Source: Rhizobiales bacterium SYSU XM002 (GTDB taxonomy: Bacteria > Pseudomonadota > Alphaproteobacteria > Rhizobiales > Beijerinckiaceae). From it: a DNA stretch of 64,000 nucleotides. This document shows, one piece after another, positions 57,133 to 64,000 of the stretch. The notes beneath the pieces are model-generated. The model saw only the letters and a list, made by a program, of their open reading frames with translations, had not been told where the DNA came from and ran no database searches. Location: the NCBI GenBank assembly GCA_009846685.1, contig VWVY01000001.1:310001-374000 (forward strand), given 5' to 3'. A program made the position numbers and the translations under genes. Position 1 is the first letter of the stretch. Every line of letters starts with the position of its first letter.

Positions 57133-58071
57133 TTACCGGCGGTAGACGATGTTGTATTTCTTGCGAAGGGACTCGAGATATTCCTTCGAGCCTTCCTGGA
57201 ATTTCTTTTGCGTAAGCTCCGTCGCCACAGATGCTCGCTCCAGCTCAGGATTATCGCGCTGCTTTTTTGAACAGACGGCGATAAGTTCGAAACCTTGCTG
57301 GGTCGCATTCGGCGGTGTCATCCCGCCAACAGGTGTCTTGTCCAGAAGCTTGCGCATGGTCGGATTGAGATCACTGCTCGTGCGCGTGACACGGTCCTTC
57401 ACGGCAACGTCTGTCATGGAGCGGAAGGCATCCAACCCACCTTCACAGGAGGAGAAGCCGCGCCGGGCGGCCGCGGCACGCTGCTGCGCTCCCCCGCCGC
57501 CGCTTCCGCGAGGAACGATAAAGAGCACCTGCACAAGTTCATATTCAGTGATCGTGCCTTCTCCGGCCTTCTTCTTGCTGATCTCGGCATCGATTTCCGC
57601 GCGTGTGACGTGCGATCCCATCCGGGAGCGATCACGGAGCAGGGCTTCCCATGCGAGGTTGGCTCGTAGGCTTTCACGGAGAAGTTCGGGCTCAAGGCCG
57701 GAACGCCGCAGGGTATCGGCGAACTGCTCCGGCGACTGGTTGTAACCCTTGGCGAGGCGGTTGAACTCGTACTCGACGCCATCCTCGGTAACTCGATAGC
57801 CGATACGCCGCGCCTCGAGAATCTTCACCTGATCGTCGATGAGTTCCTGGAGCGCAATCTTGCCGTTTGCCGGGCGTTTCTGCGTCATCGATCCCAGCTT
57901 GATGCGCTGCTGGACATCGAACGAGGTGATCGCCTTTCCGTTGACGGTCGCAACCACGCTCTGCGCCTGTGCAATACCGGCCGGAGCGGCGAGGGAAATC
58001 GCGACGACGGCAGCCCTCGTCAGGGCGAAACGGCGGAGGACGCGGAAACAGTCATGGATCGGAAGAGGCAT
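57133..58071 (-). CDS. surA: SurA-like periplasmic chaperone
   Basis: 312 residues. Signal peptide ending near IAQA-Q (36), then the SurA N-terminal helical domain beginning SVVATVNGKAITSFDVQQRIKL. One parvulin-type region (ITEYELVQVLFIVPRGSG...; DAFRSMTDVAV) appears degenerate compared with classical PpiC domains. The C-terminal helix (EYLESLRKKYNIVYRR) matches. It escorts outer-membrane proteins such as LptD, encoded directly upstream with a one-base TAATG overlap. Confidence 0.9.
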   Translation of the reverse strand: MPLPIHDCFRVLRRFALTRAAVVAISLAAPAGIAQAQSVVATVNGKAITSFDVQQRIKLGSMTQKRPANGKIALQELIDDQVKILEARRIGYRVTEDGVEYEFNRLAKGYNQSPEQFADTLRRSGLEPELLRESLRANLAWEALLRDRSRMGSHVTRAEIDAEISKKKAGEGTITEYELVQVLFIVPRGSGGGGAQQRAAAARRGFSSCEGGLDAFRSMTDVAVKDRVTRTSSDLNPTMRKLLDKTPVGGMTPPNATQQGFELIAVCSKKQRDNPELERASVATELTQKKFQEGSKEYLESLRKKYNIVYRR

Positions 58072-60611
58072 TAACGTGACGTCCTTCGGGCGAGCGTTGA
58101 ATCGCCGAGATCCTTCAGCTCAAGCTTCATCAGGTATGTCGTGGTCCGTAGATTCGTGCCGCTGATGTAATCGTTATAGGTGCGCGAGTAGAGCAGGGAG
58201 AAATCCGTGCATTCGTCTTTGTAGCCGAAGCCGAGCGTCGTGCCCGCAACACTCCAGCGATCCTTGTCGATGCCGACCGCCCGCAGCGTCAGGTAGCGAT
58301 CGAGATCGAACAGGACCGATCCGGTGACATAGAAATTACGCGGCAGGTCGATCCGGCTCTTCAGGTGAACACCCTCGCGACGCAGGCTGTAGCCCAGCTC
58401 CGGCTGTGGCGCGATACGCGAATAGAGCGCAGCCAGTTCCACCTTCTGCGAGATTTTCGTCGAACCTTCGATATCAAGACGCTTCAGCGCCAGCGTCCGT
58501 TCGTCGAAACGGCCACGTGCGGTGAAGGTCGAGGTCACGTTCGGCTGGAAGGTCGCAGCGGTCACGAAATCGGACTGACGGCTCTCAAGGCCCGAGTTAC
58601 GGCCGGTGTTGGCAAGATCATACTGCGCGAACGAGTTCCGGCCGGCGATATGGATCGACTGGCCGAACAGCAGGCTGACATAGGCGCCGTTGTTGGCAGT
58701 AAAGCTGTAGCGACCACCATAGTTGAGGCGCGTGCCGCCTTCAACGCGGTCGTAGCCGGAGAACTTGTTAAGCGCGAAGATCGAGTTTTCGTCGAAGACG
58801 AGGCTCTGCGCATCCTCATTCGGCAACTTGCCGATGCGCTGCTCGTTCGGGCGCGCGATGAACTGCACGATCGGCTCGAAATGGTGCGTGCCGAAGCCGG
58901 ACGCCGCAAAGAACGGATAACGATACTCGATGCCGATGGTCGGCATACCGCGGATCAGGAAGTTGTCGGCGTTGCCGCCGAAGAACGCGTTCTGGTTATC
59001 GTTGCCGTAGCGGCCAGTGCCGAACACATTTGCCGGGCTGTTGTAGCCGGATTGTTTCACCTGAAGCCAGGCAAGATCGCCGCGCAGGCTCGCGAACGGC
59101 GTCCAGACCTGGCCGACGGGATCGATGAACTGCTTGCGCCACGAAACCTCGAAGCTCGTGCGCATGTAGTCGCCGGCGAAGCCACGCAGCAAGCACTGGC
59201 CCGGGGTGTACGAGCCACCCGCCGCGGTCGCGCAGGCGAGGTACTTGCCCGTGGTACCGGAATAGTTCAGCAGCGTCGCGGGGCCGTTGAGGAGCGATTG
59301 ATAATAGGCCGCATCGCGATGGATCGCCGCGCCATTGAAATTGACCGTCAGTTCGCCGCCGACGGTCGGCGGTGTGAAGCGGCGCTCGAAATCGAAGGTC
59401 GGCGCGGCCGAGCCGATCTGCGGCTGCCAGTCCGAGGTCGAAAGGCCGAGGAAGTGGTAGGCGGACAGGTCAAACCAGCTGCGCGAACCTTGCCCACGGA
59501 GGTAAACCGAGGAAATCGATTCCTGAAAGAAGGCAGACGACAGCGACGTCGGCTTGACCTTGTAATCATTGAAATAGAACCGGTCGGTCGCAATCGCACC
59601 GTTCCAGCCGAAGGTCCATTTCTCGTTGAGATAGAACTTACCGGCGGAGGAAATCGAGCCGCGGAACAGCCTGTCCGCCTGCCCAAAGTAGGCAGGGTCG
59701 CGGAACTGGCCGCGATCCTGCTGGAAAATCCCGTTGGCGCGGATGTTGTAGGAGCCGTTCTCCAGTCGGTGCCGCCAGAGCACATCGCCGTGGAAGCCCT
59801 GCTTGGAAAAATAGGTCGGCGTAAAGGTGACGTCGTAGTTCTTGCCAGCCGCCCAATAGATCGGGATGGAGGCGCCGTAGCCCAGCCTCGTCTTGGAGAC
59901 GAAGCGCGGCGAAAGCACGCCGGAGAGGCGGTTCACGGTCGGGTCCGGGGCAGCAAAGAACGGGAACCATGCCACCGGCATGCCCCAGAACTCCATCGTC
60001 GCATCTTCATAGTAGATGCGCTGCTCGGAGTTGTTGTGGATGATGCGCTTGGCCTTCACCTGCCAGAGCGGCGGCTTTGACGGGTCGTCCTTGCAGGCCT
60101 CGCAGGCGGTGTAGGTGCCGCGCTCGAAAACGGTCTGCTCGCCGCCCGTGCGTTCGGCGCGAGCAGCCGAGAGGCGCGACTTGGTGGGGGTCTCGACACG
60201 GAGCGAATCGATAAAGCCGTTCTTGAAATCGTCGGTCAGGTCGAAACGGTCACCATAGGACTTGGTGCCGTCCGCTTCCGTCATACGCGCGTTGCCCGCG
60301 GCATAGACGCGCTTGTTCTTGCGGTCATAGGTCACGCGGTCGGCTTCGAGCACACGGCCCTGATAATAAATCTGCACATCGCCAACGGCGCTGACGAGGT
60401 CCTTGTCGCGATCGTAGACGACCTCTTTCGCATCAACGAGCATCCGCGACTTCTTGTCGTTCTGCGCGCGCGCGGCGAGGCGGTCGTTGAGGGTCTGCGC
60501 CGCAACCGGTGCGGGCAGGGAAAGGCTGAGAACGACAAGCGCCACCGAGCCCAGAAGAGCCCTGCGAAGCGTTAACCATTCCGTGCGATTCTTCACGAAC
60601 GGGGCGCTCAT
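58071..60611 (-). CDS. lptD: LPS-assembly outer-membrane protein LptD
   Basis: 846 residues from ATG 60611. Signal peptide (LLGSVALVVLSLSLPAPVAA-Q), N-terminal OstA/LptA-like jellyroll (MLVDAKEVVYDRDKDLVSAVGDVQIYYQGR), then a long beta-barrel rich in aromatic alternating strands. Cysteines in TACEACKDD, LACAT, QCLLR and DECTD could supply the interdomain disulfides needed for assembly. It inserts LPS into the outer leaflet. The start overlaps the lptG stop as ATGA and the stop overlaps the surA start. Confidence 0.95.
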   Translation of the reverse strand: MSAPFVKNRTEWLTLRRALLGSVALVVLSLSLPAPVAAQTLNDRLAARAQNDKKSRMLVDAKEVVYDRDKDLVSAVGDVQIYYQGRVLEADRVTYDRKNKRVYAAGNARMTEADGTKSYGDRFDLTDDFKNGFIDSLRVETPTKSRLSAARAERTGGEQTVFERGTYTACEACKDDPSKPPLWQVKAKRIIHNNSEQRIYYEDATMEFWGMPVAWFPFFAAPDPTVNRLSGVLSPRFVSKTRLGYGASIPIYWAAGKNYDVTFTPTYFSKQGFHGDVLWRHRLENGSYNIRANGIFQQDRGQFRDPAYFGQADRLFRGSISSAGKFYLNEKWTFGWNGAIATDRFYFNDYKVKPTSLSSAFFQESISSVYLRGQGSRSWFDLSAYHFLGLSTSDWQPQIGSAAPTFDFERRFTPPTVGGELTVNFNGAAIHRDAAYYQSLLNGPATLLNYSGTTGKYLACATAAGGSYTPGQCLLRGFAGDYMRTSFEVSWRKQFIDPVGQVWTPFASLRGDLAWLQVKQSGYNSPANVFGTGRYGNDNQNAFFGGNADNFLIRGMPTIGIEYRYPFFAASGFGTHHFEPIVQFIARPNEQRIGKLPNEDAQSLVFDENSIFALNKFSGYDRVEGGTRLNYGGRYSFTANNGAYVSLLFGQSIHIAGRNSFAQYDLANTGRNSGLESRQSDFVTAATFQPNVTSTFTARGRFDERTLALKRLDIEGSTKISQKVELAALYSRIAPQPELGYSLRREGVHLKSRIDLPRNFYVTGSVLFDLDRYLTLRAVGIDKDRWSVAGTTLGFGYKDECTDFSLLYSRTYNDYISGTNLRTTTYLMKLELKDLGDSTLARRTSR

Positions 60612-61693
60612 CAGCCGTCTTCCTTGTGAAGAAGCGTCAGAACGCCGAAAGCGGAGGCGAGCGAAGGCGCGACCCAGGCTGCGAATCCGGCCGAGACGAC
60701 CCCCGCATTTCCCAGATCTTCGGCGACTTGCGTCGCGACAAAGAGGGCAAAACCCGCGCTCACACCACCCAACACCATTCGAGCCAGACCACCTGATCGT
60801 AAAAACTTTAACGAAAAACAAGCGGCGAGCAAAACCATCGCAACCAGGAGACCCGGTCGCGCCAGCAGAGTCTGGTATATGAGGCGATACCGCGTTGCGT
60901 CGAGCCCGGCAAGTTCCAGCCGCGAAACAATACCGGGGAGCGACCAGAATGACACAGCCTGACCCGGCCCCAGCGACGAGCGAATTTCGTCCACGGTGAG
61001 GTTCGTCGCGAGCAGGTAGGCGTCATGCGTTTCCGGCTCGACGTCGATGGAAACGACCCGCGCCTTGACGAAACGCCAGTAGCCCTTGCGCAACTGCGCC
61101 TCTGGCGCCTCGATCCGTTCAAGGAACTGGCTGGCGCTATCCATCACATAGGCCGTCACGCCGAGCAGCGTGCCGTTGTCCATGTCAAAGCTGGTCGCGC
61201 GCAGGATCGCCTCACCGTCGACCGAGCGCTGGCGCAGCCACACCTCCTTGCCGAGCGCAACGCCGCCGCGCCGGAAAATATGCGCCTCGAGCGTGTTGGC
61301 GCGATCCTTCAGCGTAGATGCGACCGGATTGTAGGCCGCGACAACGAAGAGCCCTGTCACCAGTGCAACGATGAGCGCCGGCGTGATGAACTGCCAGGCC
61401 GAGATGCCGGCCGCACGCGCCACCACCAGCTCAAGCCTGCGCGAGAGCCCGATGAACGCCACCATGCCGCCGAACAACATGCCGAAGGGGATAACACGCT
61501 CCGCCGTCGCCGGCGTGCGGAACAGCGCGAGCTTTGCCATCGTGCCGGTGCCGGCACCGGTCGCATCCCCCGCGCGCCGCATCAACTCGACGAAATCGAT
61601 GGTGTAGATCAGCACGAACACCGTCGCGAAGACGATGAACATCGCGCTCGCGAACCGTTTCGCGAAATAGAACCCAAGCGTCCGACCGATCAT
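60611..61693 (-). CDS. lptG: LPS export ABC transporter permease LptG
   Basis: 360 residues. YjgP/YjgQ topology: three N-terminal helices (FIVFATVFVLIYTIDFVELMRR first), a large periplasmic jellyroll (GGVALGKEVWLRQRSVDGEAILRA; RGWRF-equivalent KGYWRFVKARVVSID), and three C-terminal helices. Assigned LptG and not LptF by its position next to lptD and its N-terminus. With LptF and LptB it extracts LPS from the inner membrane. It overlaps lptD by ATGA. Confidence 0.92.
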   Translation of the reverse strand: MIGRTLGFYFAKRFASAMFIVFATVFVLIYTIDFVELMRRAGDATGAGTGTMAKLALFRTPATAERVIPFGMLFGGMVAFIGLSRRLELVVARAAGISAWQFITPALIVALVTGLFVVAAYNPVASTLKDRANTLEAHIFRRGGVALGKEVWLRQRSVDGEAILRATSFDMDNGTLLGVTAYVMDSASQFLERIEAPEAQLRKGYWRFVKARVVSIDVEPETHDAYLLATNLTVDEIRSSLGPGQAVSFWSLPGIVSRLELAGLDATRYRLIYQTLLARPGLLVAMVLLAACFSLKFLRSGGLARMVLGGVSAGFALFVATQVAEDLGNAGVVSAGFAAWVAPSLASAFGVLTLLHKEDG

Positions 61694-61706
61694 GAGGCGC
61701 GACCGG

Positions 61707-62879
61707 TCATGTACTCGGCCTCAGCCGTGCGGGGAGGAAGGCAAGGAACCGTGCCGTCACCTCGTTCCAGTCGATGCTCCGCTTGCGACGGATCGGCCAG
61801 AAGGCGCGCATCCCGTAAACCGCGCCGCCGATTGTGAACCCGATCGGCACGGCATACATCATCACCGCACCGGCGATCGACCGGACGGAGAGGCTCGCTG
61901 CGGCAAAACCGAGGATGCGCATCAGCACCAGCGCCACAACGGCGCCGAGGATCGCTGCGCCACGACTCTGGCGGGTGGTGCGTGCGCTGCCGAGCGCCGC
62001 AAAAGCAATGGCGAGCGTCGCCAGCGGATAGAGCGGATTGGTCAGCCGGTCATGCAGTTCGGCGCGGAAACGTCCGTAAATCGATTTCACGAAATCGTCG
62101 TTGCGGTTGATGAACAGCAATTCCCAGGTGGTGCGCTCGCGCGGCTTGAGGTTGTATTTTCCAGTCGCCTGCTCGAACTGGTCGAGATCGAAAACGTAGC
62201 GCTCGAAGGCGATGATCGCGCTGTCGCGCTGCGTCGGGCTCTGCCGCTGCATCGAGCCCTTGTCGAGGATGAGGTAGGTCCGTCCTTCGATCTCGGTGAC
62301 GAGGCCACGCGAGGCGAGGTAGGTCGCGGTCGATTTCGGATCGCGCGAGTCGTTGATCATCACCCCGCCCATCGCCCCGCCGGGCAGGCGCTGATGGTAA
62401 TGGAACATAATGCCCTGATCGAGCTGGATGAACTTCCCGTCCTGAACAATGCGCGTCACCACATCGGCGCGGATCTTGGTGACAAGCGTGCGCAGGGCAC
62501 GGAAACTCTCCGGCATGACATAGATCGAGATCGAGCCGACAAGAAGCGAGACAAACAATGTCAGCACAAGCAGGGGGCGCAACAGCGTGCGCGGCGCGGT
62601 GCCGGCGGCATTCATCACGATCAGCTCGCTGTCGCCGTTGAGACGGTTGAGCGTGTAGAGGATGGCGATAAACAGCGCGAGCGGTGCGATCACCATGATA
62701 AGCGCCGGCAGTGAGAACAGCGTCACTTTGAGGAAGATGAGGAAGGTCTGCCCCTTACCGGTGACGAGGTTGAGCTCGCGCAGCGCCTGCGTCAGCCAGA
62801 TGACAGCCGTCAGCGCTCCGATGCACACGAGAAATGCGCTCGCGGCGATCCTGAGAATGTAACGCTCGATCAACGGCAT
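61707..62879 (-). CDS. lptF: LPS export ABC transporter permease LptF
   Basis: 390 residues. It begins MPLIERYILRIAASAFLVCIGALTAVIWLTQALRELN, the LptF N-terminus. The helix pair is followed by a periplasmic domain and the last helices (LYPLATLAIAFAALGSARTTRQSRGAAILGAVV). The coupling-helix region after helix 2 (IAILYTLNRLNGDSELIVMNAAGTAPR) contacts LptB. It is the first gene of the leftward envelope operon, 13 bp before lptG, and divergent from pepA. Confidence 0.93.
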   Translation of the reverse strand: MPLIERYILRIAASAFLVCIGALTAVIWLTQALRELNLVTGKGQTFLIFLKVTLFSLPALIMVIAPLALFIAILYTLNRLNGDSELIVMNAAGTAPRTLLRPLLVLTLFVSLLVGSISIYVMPESFRALRTLVTKIRADVVTRIVQDGKFIQLDQGIMFHYHQRLPGGAMGGVMINDSRDPKSTATYLASRGLVTEIEGRTYLILDKGSMQRQSPTQRDSAIIAFERYVFDLDQFEQATGKYNLKPRERTTWELLFINRNDDFVKSIYGRFRAELHDRLTNPLYPLATLAIAFAALGSARTTRQSRGAAILGAVVALVLMRILGFAAASLSVRSIAGAVMMYAVPIGFTIGGAVYGMRAFWPIRRKRSIDWNEVTARFLAFLPARLRPST

Positions 62880-63068
62880 CCGGTGCGGTTTCCCCCCGGC
62901 GCCTGTTTGACCCGAAATTGCGGCGACAGCAAGCCGCGCCGATCGTCAAACGCGCAATTTGAACCCTTGCCGCAGCCGCAAAAGCGCTCCAACTTCATCC
63001 GCGATCGTCCATGATTCCGCCTGCTTCGCACGCCATTCCCGGCGCGGAAGGCGCCGAAAGGAAATCCG

Positions 63069-64000
63069 ATGTCCAATCCCCTGAAAATCGCCGTCGCCGG
63101 GCTCGACGAGACCTTCGGACCGGTAGTGACCGTGTTCGTCGGCAAGGAAGGCGCAGTTGCGCCATCCGTCGCCAAGCGTCTCGGCAAGGTGTTGAGCGCG
63201 CGGATCGCCACCGCGGTCGCTGCCGACAGTTTTCAGGCGAAATCCGGCTCGGCGCTCGTCCTGCCGGCCGAAGCCGGGCTAGGCGACAAGCCGGCGACGC
63301 TCGTGCTGATCGGTGCAGAAAAAGGCGAGGGCGCCCGCGACTTCCTCAAGCTCGGCGGGCAGATCCGGGCGAAGCTTCCAGCGAACCGCGACGTGACACT
63401 CATCGCCGCCCTGCCGGACGGTGACATGGCCCCGGTAGACATCGCCGAGATGGCTCTGGGGATGCGACTCGCGGCCTACAAGTTCGATCGCTACCAGACG
63501 AAGAAAAAACCGGACGAGCCCGAGCAGAAGAACACGGCCGTGACGCTGCTTGCTGCCAATGCCGCGGCCGCCCGCAAGGAACTCAAGGTGCGCGACGCGG
63601 TCTATGCCGGCGTCGAACTTGCGCGCGATCTCGTCAACGAGCCGCCGAACGTGCTCACGCCAGGAGAATTTGCCAGGCGCGCGGCCGCGCTGGAGAAGCT
63701 CGGTGTCGAGATCGACGTTCTCGGCGAGAAGGAACTCAAGAAACTCGGCATGCGCGCGCTGCTCGGCGTCGGGCAAGGCTCTGCCGAGGAGAGCCATGTC
63801 GTCATCATGAAATGGCTCGGCGGCAAGGACGAGAAGGCCGCTCCGATCGCTTTCGTCGGCAAGGGCGTGGTGTTCGATACCGGCGGCATTTCCATCAAGC
63901 CCGCGCAGGGCATGGAGGACATGAAGGGCGATATGGGCGGCGCGGCGGCGGTCGTCGGCCTCATGCACACGCTTGCGGCCCGTAAGGCGCGCGCCAATGT
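63069..64000 (+). CDS. pepA: Leucyl (cytosol) aminopeptidase PepA, partial at right edge
   Basis: Starts at ATG 63069 (GAAAGGAAATCCG upstream) and stays open to the window end, 310 codons. N-terminal macro-like domain, then the peptidase M17 domain: RDLVNEPPNVLTP, FVGKGVVFDTGGISIKP with the catalytic Lys and first metal Asp, and the MEDMKGDMGGAAAV metal and carbonate-binding segment. The remaining C-terminal metal ligands lie outside. It is a dimetal aminopeptidase that in some bacteria also binds DNA. Divergent from lptF, as in related genomes. Confidence 0.95.
   Translation, partial: MSNPLKIAVAGLDETFGPVVTVFVGKEGAVAPSVAKRLGKVLSARIATAVAADSFQAKSGSALVLPAEAGLGDKPATLVLIGAEKGEGARDFLKLGGQIRAKLPANRDVTLIAALPDGDMAPVDIAEMALGMRLAAYKFDRYQTKKKPDEPEQKNTAVTLLAANAAAARKELKVRDAVYAGVELARDLVNEPPNVLTPGEFARRAAALEKLGVEIDVLGEKELKKLGMRALLGVGQGSAEESHVVIMKWLGGKDEKAAPIAFVGKGVVFDTGGISIKPAQGMEDMKGDMGGAAAVVGLMHTLAARKARAN

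Noticed and set aside
58365-60080. 571-codon open frame on the plus strand
   Set aside because: Antisense shadow of lptD; low-complexity Arg/Glu/Ala translation with no recognisable motif.

Overview
This window is a 64-kb chromosomal segment of an alphaproteobacterium, most likely of the order Hyphomicrobiales (Rhizobiales). The evidence is high GC, Hyphomicrobiales-type gene order (rpsF-rpsR-DUF2232-rplI-dnaB-alr-radA-cvpA-purF; fabD-fabG-acpP-fabF-mltG-gmk facing rsmA-surA-lptD-lptG-lptF), a urt-ure supercluster, and short palindromes resembling those scattered through rhizobial genomes. It is densely coded: about 67 genes, no intergenic stretch over 300 bases, and no tRNA, rRNA, CRISPR array, insertion sequence or prophage that I could see. 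Most of the window is ordinary core genome. The most distinctive part is 8.3-20.8 kb.

1-8.2 kb: a partial FAD/Fe-S 2-hydroxyacid dehydrogenase is divergent from a serine-glyoxylate aminotransferase. Then come a flavoprotein, an Uup-type ABC-F ATPase and a mandelate racemase family enolase.

8.3-20.8 kb: a nitrogen-scavenging block. A good sigma-54 promoter (8353-8369) precedes urtABCDE (urea ABC transporter). This runs with overlaps and short gaps into ureD-ureA-orf-ureB-orf-ureC-msrQ-like-ureE-ureF-ureG. Imported urea would be hydrolysed by a nickel urease whose assembly genes are in the same transcript. Three extra genes are embedded: a 67-residue membrane peptide resembling the first helix of HupE/UreJ nickel permeases, an AT-rich secreted protein, and an MsrQ-like haem membrane protein. 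UreE has an extreme His-rich tail (36 His in 71 residues).

20.8-35.3 kb: a Ppx/GppA phosphatase, rlmE, a HAD hydrolase, an FMN-dependent lactate dehydrogenase, a DUF4344 metallopeptidase, a fatty-acid hydroxylase, guaA, an RsmB-family methyltransferase and guaB. Several very small secreted proteins and lipoproteins lie between them.

35.3-49.9 kb: a YfgM-like protein, der, two secreted Cys proteins, an SDR, purF, cvpA, radA, alr, dnaB, rplI, a DUF2232 protein, rpsR, rpsF and a uracil-DNA-glycosylase-like protein.

50-64 kb: fatty acid synthesis (fabD, fabG, acpP, fabF), murein (mltG), gmk, then the opposed rsmA-surA-lptD-lptG-lptF outer-membrane block, and the start of pepA running off the right edge. 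The pdxA gene normally expected between surA and rsmA is absent.

All motif positions were read by eye from the translations. Family names are my recognition and not database results.
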